NCBI RefSeq assembly: GCF_021800405.1
Contig: NZ_CP084550.1
Coordinates: 4,092,001-4,156,000 of the forward strand
Length of the DNA: 64,000 nucleotides
Origin: Arthrobacter sp. FW306-07-I
Lineage (GTDB): Bacteria; Actinomycetota; Actinomycetes; Actinomycetales; Micrococcaceae
Reading direction: 5' to 3'
Position numbers and translations under genes: made by a program. Below, piece after piece: positions 1 to 9,527 of this stretch (positions within the stretch are counted from its first letter, which is position 1; each line of letters begins with the position of its first letter). The notes beneath the pieces were generated by a model. It did not search any database, had not been told where the DNA came from, and saw only the letters and a program-made list of their open reading frames with translations.

Positions 1-401
1 CGGTGGACCGGCCCGTGGCCATGCATGAACTGCAGGACCAGGACTTCATCGCCTACGCTCCGGAGTCCGTGCTGAACCGTATTACCTCGGACCTCTGCCG
101 CCAGGCGGGCTTCCAGCCGCGGATCACGCAAGTGGTGGGTGAGACCTCCACAATGCTGGCGTTCGTGGCTGCGGGCGGCGGCATCGCCGTCATGCCGTCC
201 AGCGTGCGCGCCTTCCAGCTCGAAGGCGTCGCGTACCGGGAAATCGACAACGTTCCGCCGGTGGAACTCGCCGTCGCCTGGCTGCGCGGCCACCGGTCCG
301 CCCTCCTGCAAAACTTCCTGGACATCGTGGCCAGGGCAACCGCTGACGCCACCCCTGCCGGCACCCCCGCTCCCGCTGATGAAAGGCTCCTCCCGTCATG
401 A
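1..401 (+). CDS. LysR-family regulator, C-terminal part (partial)
   Basis: Open at the left window edge, so the N-terminal HTH is missing. The visible ~132 residues match the second half of a LysR effector-binding domain: a segment with AAGGGIAVMPSS (the usual GxGIxxLP region) followed by the last beta-alpha units. The stop codon overlaps the catB start by 4 nt (ATGA), so it is translationally coupled to catB. In catechol operons this position is normally held by a CatR/CatM/BenM-type regulator that senses cis,cis-muconate. That role is inferred from position, because the DNA-binding part cannot be seen. Reading frame begins at base 3. Confidence 0.8.
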   Translation, partial: VDRPVAMHELQDQDFIAYAPESVLNRITSDLCRQAGFQPRITQVVGETSTMLAFVAAGGGIAVMPSSVRAFQLEGVAYREIDNVPPVELAVAWLRGHRSALLQNFLDIVARATADATPAGTPAPADERLLPS

Positions 402-1498
402 AGATCGCAGCCATCGAGGCGATCCCCTACTCGATCCCGTACCGCCACCCGCTGCATTTCGCCTCCGGTTCCGTGCACGAGGCCGACCACGTCCTGGTCC
501 GCGTCCACACCGACGACGGCGTGGTGGGCACTGCGGACACCCCGCCCCGCCCCTACACCTATGGTGAGACGCAGAAGTCCATCGTGGCGGTAGTGCAGGA
601 TGTCTTCGCCCCGCAGCTGGTGGGCACCGACGTCTTTGACCGGGAAAAAATCCAGGCCGTCCTGGCGCGCACCATCCACAACCAGACGGCCAAGGGCGCG
701 GTGGATATCGCCGTTTGGGACGTCATCGGCAAGACCCTGGGGCAGCCCGTGACCAAGCTGCTGGGCGGCTATACCGATTCGCTGCGCGTCTCCCACATGC
801 TCGGATTCAAACCCGCCAAGGAACTCCTGGCCTTGGCCCTGGAGTTCCGGGAAACCTACGGCATCAACACCTTCAAGCTGAAGACCGGCCGCCGGCCGCT
901 GAACCTGGACATCGAGGCTGCCAGGGTGCTGCGGGAGGGCCTGGGCGAGGACGCCGAGCTGTACATGGACGCCAACCGCGGCTGGACGGCCAACGAGGCC
1001 GCCGAGGTGCTGCGCCGCACCGCCGACCTCGGCCTGCAGTTCCTTGAGGAGCCGGACGACGCCCGCGAAGTCCTGGGCCGCCGGCGCCTGGTCACCAACT
1101 CCCCCATTCCCATTGCCGCGGACGAATCCGCCGCCAACCTGGGCGAGGCGGCCCGCGAAATCCTGACCGGCGGGGCCAACCTGCTGTCCGTGAAGACCGC
1201 CCGGTCGGGCTTCACCGAGGCCGCCAAGATCGTTGGCATGGCCGAGGGCATGGGCATCGACGTCTACATCGGCAACCAGATCGACACCCAGGTGGGCACG
1301 GTCGCCTCCGTGGTGTTCGGCGCAGCCTTCGCCCACACCGCCAGGCGTGCGGCGGAGCTGTCCAACTACCTGGATATGACCGATGACCTGCTAGCGCAAC
1401 CACTGGCCATCACCGGCGGCCGGATTCACGTTCCCGAAACTCCCGGCGCAGGCACCGATGTGGACGAGGACAAGCTGGCCCACTACCGCACCGACTGA
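398..1498 (+). CDS. catB: muconate cycloisomerase CatB
   Basis: 366 aa, normal family length, enolase superfamily. It converts cis,cis-muconate (the CatA product) to muconolactone in the ortho-cleavage branch of the beta-ketoadipate pathway. Visible family marks are the KLKTGRR segment (catalytic lysine region), YMDANRGW with the first metal-ligand Asp, FLEEPDD with the second acidic ligand, AADESA with the third, and the SVKTARSG segment. The start is the ATG inside the upstream regulator stop (ATGA). catC follows after 28 bp in the same direction, so these are co-transcribed. Cytoplasmic, with Mn2+/Mg2+ dependence expected from the family. Confidence 0.95.
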   Translation: MKIAAIEAIPYSIPYRHPLHFASGSVHEADHVLVRVHTDDGVVGTADTPPRPYTYGETQKSIVAVVQDVFAPQLVGTDVFDREKIQAVLARTIHNQTAKGAVDIAVWDVIGKTLGQPVTKLLGGYTDSLRVSHMLGFKPAKELLALALEFRETYGINTFKLKTGRRPLNLDIEAARVLREGLGEDAELYMDANRGWTANEAAEVLRRTADLGLQFLEEPDDAREVLGRRRLVTNSPIPIAADESAANLGEAAREILTGGANLLSVKTARSGFTEAAKIVGMAEGMGIDVYIGNQIDTQVGTVASVVFGAAFAHTARRAAELSNYLDMTDDLLAQPLAITGGRIHVPETPGAGTDVDEDKLAHYRTD

Positions 1499-1526
1499 CA
1501 CCCGTTCCTTCCACCGAGAGGTCACC

Positions 1527-1805
1527 ATGAAGTACCTGGTCCATATGGACGTCAAACTGCCCGCCGGCATGCCCGCCGAAGAAGCCGCCGGCATCAAGGC
1601 AAAGGAGAAGGCCTACTCCCAGGAACTGCAGCGTTCCGGCAAGTGGCCCGAGATCTGGCGAGTGGTGGGCGAATACGCCAACTACTCCATCTTCGATGTC
1701 GAATCGAACGACGAGCTGCACGGGATTCTGCAGGACCTTCCGCTGTTCCCGTACATGGACATCACCGTGGTTCCGCTGGCCAAGCACCCGTCGGACGTCA
1801 AGTAG
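1527..1805 (+). CDS. catC: muconolactone delta-isomerase CatC
   Basis: 92 aa, the size of the family (about 90-96 aa). It begins MKYLVHMDVKLP and has the HMDV and EYANYSIFDV segments of the CatC ferredoxin-like fold; the family forms a decamer. It isomerises muconolactone to beta-ketoadipate enol-lactone. I chose the ATG at 1527 because a purine-rich GAGAGG lies just before it and upstream in-frame codons belong to the catB end. It is the last gene of the catB-catC unit and is convergent with the large regulator whose stop lies 26 bp further on. Confidence 0.93.
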   Translation: MKYLVHMDVKLPAGMPAEEAAGIKAKEKAYSQELQRSGKWPEIWRVVGEYANYSIFDVESNDELHGILQDLPLFPYMDITVVPLAKHPSDVK

Positions 1806-1830
1806 GCAGCAGTCCCCGCGGCGTTCCGGG

Positions 1831-4671
1831 TCAGTCCCTGGCCCGGAACGCGGCAGCAAGTTCGCTGCGCGACCGGATTCCCATCTTCCGGTACAGCCGC
1901 GTCAGGTGGTACTGCACCGTCTTTTCGGCCAGGAACAGGGACCGGGCCGCCTCCTTGTTGGTTGCCCCGGCAGCCACCAGTTCGGCGACGGCCTGTTCCT
2001 GGGCGGTGAGCTGTTGATGGTGGCTGCCCACCGAGGAGAGCACGGGATCCGCCGGGTCCGGCAGGTTCCCCACGTCGAGGCCGGTTGCCTTCAGCTCGCG
2101 GTCGCACCGTTCCACGTACGTGGCCGCGCCAAGGGTGTCGTACAGATCCCGCGCCGCCCGCAGCACCGATGAGGCCAGGCGCCGCTTTCCGGCCCGGCGC
2201 ATGCTTTGCCCGAACGCGAAACTTATCCGCGCACGCAGATAAGGGCGGTTGAGCCCGCGAAGGTGCCCCAGCGCCGCCTCGAAGTACTCCCTTGCCGTGT
2301 CCGGGTCGCCCTGCGCGGCCAGCAGCCGCCCCCGCGCCCACGCCACGCGGGCCAGGTCCGAGGGGACTTCCCGTTCGCGGTGCACTCGCTCGAACGCGGT
2401 CAGGAACGTCTCAGCGGCATCGAGCTTGTCCGTCATGACCAGGGCGTTGACATACGTGTCCTGCCAGGGCCAAAAGGACACCCGCTGATCAGTCCAGGGG
2501 TCCAGCTCCGCCAGCGGCTGCATGGCAGCCAGGGCACTTTCGTAGTCCGCCCGTGCCTCGTGGAAGCGGGCGCGCGCCAGGCTGGCCGGGACCTGCATGG
2601 CGCGGTAGGTTCCCGGCTGCACCGCGGCCTGCGAGACGTAGTAGCGTGCGCGGTCCCAGTCGCCCCGCATGGACCACAGCTCGGCGGCCGTCCAATACAG
2701 CAGCGGCCGGATCAGCGGCATCCGCGAGGTCTCCAGCCGGACGCTGGCCCGGGAGATGGTGGCGGCGGCCGCATCCCAGTTGCCCAGCACAAGGTGGGTG
2801 CGGGCCAGCCAGGCCTCGGCCCACAGGGAGATCCGCAGCGATCCCCCGCGGTACTCCGTGGGGGCGGCCGACTCAAAATTCACCAGCGCGGATTCGGCGT
2901 TGTCCAAGCGCAGGGCCAGCCAGCCGGCACCCATCTGCACCCGTTGCTTCTGGGCATTCTCGGCCGCCTGGGCTGAGGCCCGCTGGTAGGAGGCCTCGGC
3001 GTCCGATATCCGGCCCTGGGCATACAGGCCCAGGCCGTAGATGGCTTCCGACTCGATGTGCGCCGGTGTTCCGGGCTCGGTCAGAGCCATGGCTCGTTCG
3101 GCCCAACCGGTGATCATCGGGCCGTCCCAGGAGGCCACCCCGTGGAGGACGAAACGCTGGGCCACCTGTGCTGCGGCAGCGGGTTCATGCTGCGGATTGC
3201 TGGTCCGCCAGGCCATCTCCAGTTGGCTTTGGGCGCTGTCGTTCTGGCCGGACACCGTGGACAGGTACCCAAGCACCGAGGAGCGCAGGGGCGACGGCGG
3301 CAGGGCATCCACTGCCCCGGCCCAGGCCTGCGCCTGGGCCACATTGCCGGAGCCGACCAGGGCGTCGACGGCTTTCAGGAGCCGGAGGTTGCGGGCGCGG
3401 ATATTGGGGGACAGCCGCGAGGCGGGGAACAGCGCGGTGGAGGCATCCTGCCACGCCCCGACCGTGGCCTGCCGCCGGGCGAAGTCTTCCAGTTCCGCGG
3501 CCAGGGTTTCGTCTGCGGCCGGGGTGGCGGCAACCCGGTGGCCCAACTGTTCGCCCTCGGACTGGACGGCCTCGGCGGCCTTCCGGTGCAGGGCAATGCG
3601 CCGGCTGGGGACGATCTGTTCGTAGACGGCTTCCGCGGTGCCGGGTTCCAGGAAGGCGACGGCGGAGCGGGACTGGTCCACGGACAGTCCCAGGAGCCCC
3701 GCACGGTGTCCCTCATCGAGTGCCGGCAAGACGGATTCCAGGCCGCCCACCCTGGCCACCTCAGCCAGGCCGGCGCCGGGGCCGAGCACAGCTGCGGCCT
3801 CCGCGGCGGCGACCAAGGCGGGGGACGCGGCGGCCAGGACGCTGCGGACCCTGGCGCGCACCCGGGAGGTGGGCGGCAGGGACGGGAACCACGACTGCCA
3901 CGTTTCCGGCGGCAGCTCGCGGAGCAGCTCCACGATGGACTGGGCAATCCCGCCGGTGTGCGTCACCAGGCCGTGGGCCGCCGTCGCGCTGAGGTCCAGG
4001 CCGAACAGGCCCCGGGCCACGTCCTGGACCTGCTGCGGCGTGAGCGGTTCCAGTGGAATACGGACCACCTGGTGGCCGGTGAGGAAGTCGAGGACACCGG
4101 CGGGGACGCGGGACGCGTCACCAGGGTTCAGTGTCAGCAGGAACAGGACCCGCTTGTCGTGCAGCCTGCGCATGACGAAGGTGAGGACACGCAGGCTCTC
4201 CTCATCGAGCTTGTGGACGTCGTCGACGGCGACCACCACGCTGCCGTGCGTCTGCAGGCCTTCGAGATGGGTGCTGAGGGTGGAGGCGTAGTTGATCACC
4301 TGGTCGGGGGTCAGGGAGGCCACGGGCCCCGGCGCCACGGCCGGGCCGCCGTCGTAATCCTTAGCCGTCCGGAGCGGCAGGGTCCGCATGAGCTGGGAGT
4401 AGCCGGCCAGGGCGAACTGCGCCTCCCAGTCGTCCCCCATGGCGGACAGGACGCGGACGCCGCGGGCGGCCGTCCGGCAGTGGTCAAGGAAGAGTTCCAG
4501 GAGCGCGGTTTTGCCGGACCCGGACGGTCCGGAGAGGACCACGGTTCCCACCTTGCCCTTGCGGACGGTGCGGAGGATTTCCAGCAGCTGCTCGAACGCC
4601 GCGGCCCGGCCCGCCAGCGGGAAGCCCTCCGCCATCTCGCCCTGGGTGGAGCCCGCCGTCATGGCCGCCAT
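1831..4671 (-). CDS. large AAA/LuxR-type (LAL/MalT-like) transcriptional regulator
   Basis: About 946 aa. The N-terminal P-loop ATPase has Walker A GPSGSGKT at about residues 48-55 and a Walker B-like VVVAVDDVHK. A long helical, TPR-like middle follows. The C-terminal LuxR HTH (about residues 885-945) has LTAQEQAVAELVAAG and KTVQYHLTRLYRKMGI. Start is uncertain: ATG at 4671 or 4662; longer frames would run into the benD 3' end. It sits downstream of benD, convergent with catC. Regulators of this type next to benABCD in actinobacteria are thought to activate benzoate genes (BenR-like role). That is inference; the effector cannot be read from sequence. Confidence 0.85.
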   Translation of the reverse strand: MAAMTAGSTQGEMAEGFPLAGRAAAFEQLLEILRTVRKGKVGTVVLSGPSGSGKTALLELFLDHCRTAARGVRVLSAMGDDWEAQFALAGYSQLMRTLPLRTAKDYDGGPAVAPGPVASLTPDQVINYASTLSTHLEGLQTHGSVVVAVDDVHKLDEESLRVLTFVMRRLHDKRVLFLLTLNPGDASRVPAGVLDFLTGHQVVRIPLEPLTPQQVQDVARGLFGLDLSATAAHGLVTHTGGIAQSIVELLRELPPETWQSWFPSLPPTSRVRARVRSVLAAASPALVAAAEAAAVLGPGAGLAEVARVGGLESVLPALDEGHRAGLLGLSVDQSRSAVAFLEPGTAEAVYEQIVPSRRIALHRKAAEAVQSEGEQLGHRVAATPAADETLAAELEDFARRQATVGAWQDASTALFPASRLSPNIRARNLRLLKAVDALVGSGNVAQAQAWAGAVDALPPSPLRSSVLGYLSTVSGQNDSAQSQLEMAWRTSNPQHEPAAAAQVAQRFVLHGVASWDGPMITGWAERAMALTEPGTPAHIESEAIYGLGLYAQGRISDAEASYQRASAQAAENAQKQRVQMGAGWLALRLDNAESALVNFESAAPTEYRGGSLRISLWAEAWLARTHLVLGNWDAAAATISRASVRLETSRMPLIRPLLYWTAAELWSMRGDWDRARYYVSQAAVQPGTYRAMQVPASLARARFHEARADYESALAAMQPLAELDPWTDQRVSFWPWQDTYVNALVMTDKLDAAETFLTAFERVHREREVPSDLARVAWARGRLLAAQGDPDTAREYFEAALGHLRGLNRPYLRARISFAFGQSMRRAGKRRLASSVLRAARDLYDTLGAATYVERCDRELKATGLDVGNLPDPADPVLSSVGSHHQQLTAQEQAVAELVAAGATNKEAARSLFLAEKTVQYHLTRLYRKMGIRSRSELAAAFRARD

Positions 4672-4720
4672 CCTACCGGAGCGGCCTGGGCGCCCCCATT
4701 GCGCGCATCCACCGGATGCA

Positions 4721-5548
4721 CTAGCCCAGGTCGCCGCCGGCCACAGGGAGGATGCTGCCGGTGAGGTAGGAGGCCTCGTCCGAGGCAAGGAACACGATGG
4801 GCGCTGCCTGCTCATCCAGGGTGCCGTAGCGCTTCATGAACGATGACTCCACCGTCTGGTCAACGATGGTCTGGTACCAGTCCTTCTCGGTGGCGGATTC
4901 GGCGTCCGGCCCGCGCTTGACCCTGCGCGGCGGGGCTTCCGTGCCGCCCGGGGCGGTGGCCACCACGCGGATGCCGTGCCCGGCAACCTCCATGGCCAGT
5001 GACTGGGTCAGGGCGTTCACGCCACCTTTCGCCGCGGCATAGGGCACCCGGTGCATTCCGCGGGTGGCTACGGAGGAGACGTTCACGATCGTGCCGGAGC
5101 CCTGCTCCATCATGGCCGGCAGGACTGCCCGGCAGGTCCAGAGCGTGGGGAAGAGGGAACGGCGGATTTCCTTCTCGATCTTGTCCTCGTCGTACTCCTG
5201 GTAGGGCCGGGCCCAGATGGTGCCGCCCACGTTGTTGACCAGGACGTCCACCCGCCCGTGGGCGGCCAGGGCTGCCTTGATGGCCTGGGTGGCGCCGGCG
5301 AAGGTCTCCAGGTCCGCGGTGACGGACGTCGCCGAGCCGTCCGAACCCGACGCCTTGGCGTCTTCCCCGATGCCACGGGCAACGTCGTGGACCAGGTCCG
5401 CGCGGTCCACCAGGACCACGGCGCCGCCCTCGGCGCCGATGCGTTCGGCCACCTTCTGGCCGATCCCCTGGGCGGCACCGGTGACGACGGCGACCTTGCC
5501 GCCGAACCTGCCCGGCGTCACGTATTGCCCGGCATACGGCGCGGCCAT
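4721..5548 (-). CDS. benD: benzoate cis-diol (1,6-dihydroxycyclohexa-2,4-diene-1-carboxylate) dehydrogenase BenD
   Basis: 275 aa short-chain dehydrogenase. Near the N terminus is the NAD motif TGAAQGIGQ; the NNVGG motif follows, then the catalytic Tyr-Lys in VPYAAAKGG and the Ser in NVSSVA. It oxidises and decarboxylates the diol made by BenABC to catechol, handing over to CatA. The start overlaps the benC stop by one base (TGATG), so translation is coupled. Last gene of the leftward benABCD operon; the gap to the LuxR-type regulator is short and in the same direction. Confidence 0.93.
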   Translation of the reverse strand: MAAPYAGQYVTPGRFGGKVAVVTGAAQGIGQKVAERIGAEGGAVVLVDRADLVHDVARGIGEDAKASGSDGSATSVTADLETFAGATQAIKAALAAHGRVDVLVNNVGGTIWARPYQEYDEDKIEKEIRRSLFPTLWTCRAVLPAMMEQGSGTIVNVSSVATRGMHRVPYAAAKGGVNALTQSLAMEVAGHGIRVVATAPGGTEAPPRRVKRGPDAESATEKDWYQTIVDQTVESSFMKRYGTLDEQAAPIVFLASDEASYLTGSILPVAGGDLG

Positions 5549-7119
5549 CAGTGGGCCGCCTTGGCGTCGATGGCACCGACCATGGTGCCCTTGGCATCCT
5601 GGGCGTGGGCCATGATGACTTCGCGCAGCCGGGCTTTGTCCCCGCGTTCAAAGGCGTCGACGACGTCGAGGTGGTCCTGCGTGACGCGCTCGAAGATCGG
5701 TGTGCCGGCTTCGAAGGCCGCGGCCATCTGGGCGTGGACGTCCAGGCGGCGGTAGGACTCCAGGAGCATCGGGTTGTCGCAGATCGTGAAGAGGTACTCG
5801 TGGAATTCCTCGTTGGTGCGTGCAAACGCGTCGGGATCGGTGATGTTTCCGGCCTGCACCGAACCGGTGGTGGCTTCGGCCAGGCGGCGGAACTGGCGCA
5901 GCTGCTCCTGGCTGAGCCGCCCCAGCAGCAGTTCGCTGACGGCAAGCTCCAGGCCCATGCGGGCATCCAACTGGGCGAAGCTGTCCTCCTTGCGGAAGTC
6001 CAGCCTGCCGGTCTCCAGCGAGGACACGGCCTCGCTGCGGCTCATGGTGTCGCCATCGGCCTGGATTTTCTCAACCGGAGCCGGGGCACCCGTTTCGGCG
6101 TCGCCTCCGGTGGTTTCCTTCGGCGCGAACCGTTCGAAGTAGAAGTTGGCGGGCTTGATGCCTTCGGTGTCCAGCCATTTGGAGACTGCGTTGACCATGG
6201 GCGGCGGGCCGCAGAGGTAGATGTCCACGTCGCCGTCGTTGAGGTGCTTCGGTTCGATGATCTGGGTGACGTAGCCCGTGTGCGGGGCGGAGGTGCCGGG
6301 CTCGGAGGCGATGTAGTCCCAGGTGAAGCCGGGCAGTTTCGCTTCATAGGCGCGCAGCCAGTCCAGGCCCACGATGTCGGCCTCGCGGGTGAGCCCGTAG
6401 ATCAGGTGGACCGGCGTGGAGGGCGGGTTTTCGGCGAGCTTTTCCAGGATGGACAGCAGCGGGGCCAGGCCGGTGCCGCCGGCCAGGAGCAGCAGGGGCC
6501 GCTTGGGCTCGCGCAGGAAGAACGATCCGTAGGGGCCGGTGAAGTTGATGGTGTCACCCACGGCGGCGCGGTCGCGGAGGTACTCGGACATGACGCCCTG
6601 CGGGGTCACGCGGACCATGAAGGATGCGTCCTGGACCTCGGGGCCGCTGCTGAAGGAGTAGGAGCGCTCGGCGTCGGTGCCGGGAACTTTGAGGTTGACG
6701 TACTGTCCGGGGAGGAAGGCCAGCGCGTCGCGGTTGTCCACCTCAAGGGTGAAGGACACGGTGGTGTCCGTGTGCCGGTTGAGTTCCTTGATGGTGGAGG
6801 TGAAGGATGCGGCTGCCGTCTTCGCCGATTCGGACGTTGCCGGGATCTGGATGGCGAGGTCAGACTCCGGCACGGCCTGGCAGGTGAGCAGGTAGCCCTT
6901 TTCGAGTTCGTCCTCCGTCATGGCGTCGTCGATGAAGTCGCCCGGGTCGAAGGAACCGGAATCGCAGAAGGCCTTGCAGGTGCCGCAGGCGCCGTCCCGG
7001 CAGTCCGATGGAATGTTGATGCGTGCCTTGTAGGCGGCGTCCATGACGGTCTCATAGTCGCCGACCTTGATGACTTTGGTGACGCCGTCCTCGAAGCTGA
7101 GGGCTACTTTGTGGCCCAT
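5548..7119 (-). CDS. benC: benzoate 1,2-dioxygenase reductase BenC fused to a C-terminal FCD domain
   Basis: 523 aa, against about 340 for classic BenC. N-terminal plant-type [2Fe-2S] ferredoxin with Cys 40, 45, 48 and 80; FAD-binding RSYSFSS (about 152-158); NAD-binding domain with LLAGGTGLAP (about 211-220) and YLCGPPPMV (about 301-309). After a linker (about 335-385) comes a helical domain to about 512 with the pattern of an FCD ligand-binding domain: FHEYLF (His 440), QDHLDVVDAFERGD (His 483) and MAHAQ (His 505), the positions that hold metal in GntR/FadR-type sensors. The start at 7119 has an AGGAGG. It transfers electrons from NADH to BenAB. What the FCD part does is unknown; it could bind an aromatic acid and gate activity. 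Confidence 0.93.
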   Translation of the reverse strand: MGHKVALSFEDGVTKVIKVGDYETVMDAAYKARINIPSDCRDGACGTCKAFCDSGSFDPGDFIDDAMTEDELEKGYLLTCQAVPESDLAIQIPATSESAKTAAASFTSTIKELNRHTDTTVSFTLEVDNRDALAFLPGQYVNLKVPGTDAERSYSFSSGPEVQDASFMVRVTPQGVMSEYLRDRAAVGDTINFTGPYGSFFLREPKRPLLLLAGGTGLAPLLSILEKLAENPPSTPVHLIYGLTREADIVGLDWLRAYEAKLPGFTWDYIASEPGTSAPHTGYVTQIIEPKHLNDGDVDIYLCGPPPMVNAVSKWLDTEGIKPANFYFERFAPKETTGGDAETGAPAPVEKIQADGDTMSRSEAVSSLETGRLDFRKEDSFAQLDARMGLELAVSELLLGRLSQEQLRQFRRLAEATTGSVQAGNITDPDAFARTNEEFHEYLFTICDNPMLLESYRRLDVHAQMAAAFEAGTPIFERVTQDHLDVVDAFERGDKARLREVIMAHAQDAKGTMVGAIDAKAAH

Positions 7120-7242
7120 GGGGTCCTCCTGACTGTCCGGGCGCGCCATCGCGGTCCGGAAAAAGTTATGGCGTGCCCGGTGGGCACAGGGTGGAAAATG
7201 CCGTGCGGCGCCCGCAGGTCCCGGGCGCCGGCTGCTGGCAGG

Positions 7243-7779
7243 TCAGATCATGTAGACGTCCACCACGTGGTGGATGTAGTCGTTCTTCAGGACCACCTTC
7301 TTCTTCAGGATCACCGGCTGCGGACCTGAAAGGTCCAGGGTGTAGTAGCTGGTGCCGAAGTAGGTGTCCGTCGTGTTGTAGCGGAAGTAGAGGGTGAACC
7401 AGTTGAAGCGCACGTCCACTGTGGCGCCGTCGTTCGCCAGCACCTCGACGTCCGTGATGTTGTGGCCCGTGCGGGGCTCCGGGAGGGAGGTGGCCGAGGA
7501 CCTGTCGGTCTTGATCCGGAACACCCGGTCCTCGATGCCGCCGCGGTTGTCGTAGTAGATCAGGGAGATCTCGTTCTGGGGGTCCTGCGTCAGCTGGTCG
7601 TCCACGTCCCAGGCCGGCATCCAGAATTCGGAGTCCGGGTGGTAGCACTCCAGCCATTCGTCGAACTGTCGGTCATCCAGCAGGCGGGCTTCCCGGTAGA
7701 GGAACGCGCGGACGGTTTCGAGGGTTGCGATCTCCTCCGTGGTCTTCAGGGCCGGGGCGGTGTGGGTCAGGTTGGTCAT
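7243..7779 (-). CDS. benB: benzoate 1,2-dioxygenase small (beta) subunit BenB
   Basis: 178 aa with the cone-fold beta-subunit pattern of ring-hydroxylating dioxygenases: a short helix with FLYREARLLDD near residue 30, EWLECYHPDSEFWMP, and a C-terminal strand series ending LKNDYIHHVVDVYMI. It builds the alpha3beta3 oxygenase with BenA and is structural rather than catalytic. It lies 33 bp downstream of benA and 123 bp upstream of benC in one leftward operon. Confidence 0.94.
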   Translation of the reverse strand: MTNLTHTAPALKTTEEIATLETVRAFLYREARLLDDRQFDEWLECYHPDSEFWMPAWDVDDQLTQDPQNEISLIYYDNRGGIEDRVFRIKTDRSSATSLPEPRTGHNITDVEVLANDGATVDVRFNWFTLYFRYNTTDTYFGTSYYTLDLSGPQPVILKKKVVLKNDYIHHVVDVYMI

Positions 7780-7812
7780 GGGTTGTGCGCTCTCTGTGGT
7801 TCGGGCGGGCTC

Positions 7813-9198
7813 TCAGGCGGAGACGGGAACGGATTCCGGGGCGGAACGCTCCTCTTCCTCCGCCAGGGCCCGGTCCATGACTTCCTTCCAGTACCCGTGC
7901 TGGATGGGGTAGAGCCCTTCGTCTTCGGTGCGCATGCCGGAGGCGATCACCCGGGTCATGCCCAGGGCCTGTGCCTGCTCATCCGGGCCGCTGATCTCGT
8001 GGGCGGAGCCGCGGGTCATGTCGTTCCACGGGGCGCTGGTGGCCCAGTAGGTCTTGTTGCAGGAGCGGAATTCCTCCAGGTCGTCCGGCGTGGCCATGCC
8101 CGTGGCGTTGAAGAAGTCCTCGTACTGGCGGATGCGCTTGGAACGGTTCTCCTGGGACTCGCCCTTGGGGGCGATGCAGTAGATGGTCACCTCGGTCTGG
8201 TCCGCGGAGATGGGCCGGAAGTGGCGGATCTGGGAGGAGAACTGGTCCATGATGTAGACGTTCGGGTACAGGCAGAGGTTGCGCGAGATGTTGATCATGA
8301 AGTTCGCCATCTCCTCGCCGTACTTGGCCACAAGCTCGTCGCGGCGGTCCCACAACGGGCGGTCCTGGGGGTTGGTCCATTCCTGCCACAGCAGCAGGTG
8401 CCCGTGGTCGTAGGAGTAGAACCCGCCCTTGACTTTGCCCCACTTGCCGGCGTCCATGGCCTTGGTCTTGTTGGCGGAGTCACCGGCGCTGCGGCGGGCC
8501 GTGGTGGCTGCGTAGTTCCAGTGCACTGCGGTGACGTGGTAGCCGTCCGCGCCGTTCTCGGCCTGGACCTTCCAGTTGCCGTCGTAGGTGTAGGTGGAGG
8601 AACCGCGCAGCACTTCCAGGCCTTCGGGCGACTGGTCAACGATCGAGTCGATGACCTTGGTGGCATCGCCCAGGTGCTCCTCGAGCGGGAGCACGTCGGC
8701 CTTCAGGGAGCCGAACAGGAAGCCGCGGTAGGACTCAAAGCGGGCCACCTTGGTGAGGTCGTGCGAGCCTTCCTTGTTGAAGGTCTCGGGGTAGCCGGCG
8801 TTCCGGGAGTCCTTGACCTTGAGCAGCTCGCCGGAGTTCTTGAAGGTCCAGCCGTGGAACGGGCAGGTGAAGGTGGTGCGGTTGTCCGTCTTGCGGCGGC
8901 ACAGCATGGCGCCGCGGTGCGAACAGGCGTTGACCAGGCAGTTGAGCTTCCCGTCCTTGTCCCGGGTGATCATCACGGGGGTACGGCCGATGTAGGTGGT
9001 GAAGTAGTCGCCCACGTTGGGGATCTGCGACTCGTGGGCGAGGTACACCCAGTTGCCTTCGAATATGTGCTTCATCTCGAGTTCGAAGATCTCCTGGTCG
9101 GTGAAGATCTCGCGCTTGGCCCGGATGACGCCGTTCTCGCGGTCGTCGATCAAGGCGTCGGCAAGGACCTCGCGGGCATGGATCAGGTTCTCGGTCAT
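7813..9198 (-). CDS. benA: benzoate 1,2-dioxygenase large (alpha) subunit BenA
   Basis: 461 aa, normal length. The Rieske [2Fe-2S] ligands are Cys 92, His 94, Cys 112 and His 115 (CSHRG...CPFHGW). The mononuclear iron site is marked by [13 protein letters not shown]. It performs cis-dihydroxylation of benzoate to the 1,2-diol. The start at 9198 was chosen for the AAGGAG 8 bases ahead; the frame stays open for about 100 codons upstream but that stretch has no family similarity and crosses the control region. First gene of benABCD, divergent from catA. Confidence 0.95.
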   Translation of the reverse strand: MTENLIHAREVLADALIDDRENGVIRAKREIFTDQEIFELEMKHIFEGNWVYLAHESQIPNVGDYFTTYIGRTPVMITRDKDGKLNCLVNACSHRGAMLCRRKTDNRTTFTCPFHGWTFKNSGELLKVKDSRNAGYPETFNKEGSHDLTKVARFESYRGFLFGSLKADVLPLEEHLGDATKVIDSIVDQSPEGLEVLRGSSTYTYDGNWKVQAENGADGYHVTAVHWNYAATTARRSAGDSANKTKAMDAGKWGKVKGGFYSYDHGHLLLWQEWTNPQDRPLWDRRDELVAKYGEEMANFMINISRNLCLYPNVYIMDQFSSQIRHFRPISADQTEVTIYCIAPKGESQENRSKRIRQYEDFFNATGMATPDDLEEFRSCNKTYWATSAPWNDMTRGSAHEISGPDEQAQALGMTRVIASGMRTEDEGLYPIQHGYWKEVMDRALAEEEERSAPESVPVSA

Positions 9199-9337
9199 GG
9201 CGTGCTCCTTCATTGGAGATTGCTGGACGGACGGGCGGAGGTCCACTCGGGAAGAGGCTTCGGCGGCGGACGTTATCCAGCAATTCTTACCGCTCGTGAT
9301 TGGCCTCACATCAGGCAAATACCTAGGTTCCACCAAG

Positions 9338-9374
9338 GGTGTCTTTATGTACTGATAATGACTCAAAAGACGCC
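9338..9374. promoter_or_regulatory. inverted repeat in the benA/catA divergent control region
   Basis: GGTGTCTTT (9338-9346) faces AAAAGACGCC (9365-9374) across about 18 bases, with CCTAG-type sequence just outside both arms. It lies in the AT-richer stretch between divergent benA and catA, where an operator for a benzoate or muconate regulator is expected. The regulator that binds is not known; the LysR and LAL-type regulators in this window are candidates. Confidence 0.5.
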
Positions 9375-9527
9375 TAGTTGATATTTGTAGCGTCCTTATC
9401 TGCGGCCCTACGATTGAGACCGAGATCACGCGGTGCCGAGCAGGGCAGGTGGAACGTTCCGCCCAGCAGCCCGCGTGGGGAGCAGGAGCCCTTCCTGTCC
9501 CATTCAATGAAGAAGGTGGACATCGTC

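Noticed and set aside
53-1336. Long open frame antisense to catB; similar antisense frames at 3058-4764, 5551-7329, 12909-14879, 20681-23035 and 25903-28767
   Set aside because: High-GC codon bias keeps the opposite strand open; these proteins have no domains and lie wholly over well-recognised genes.
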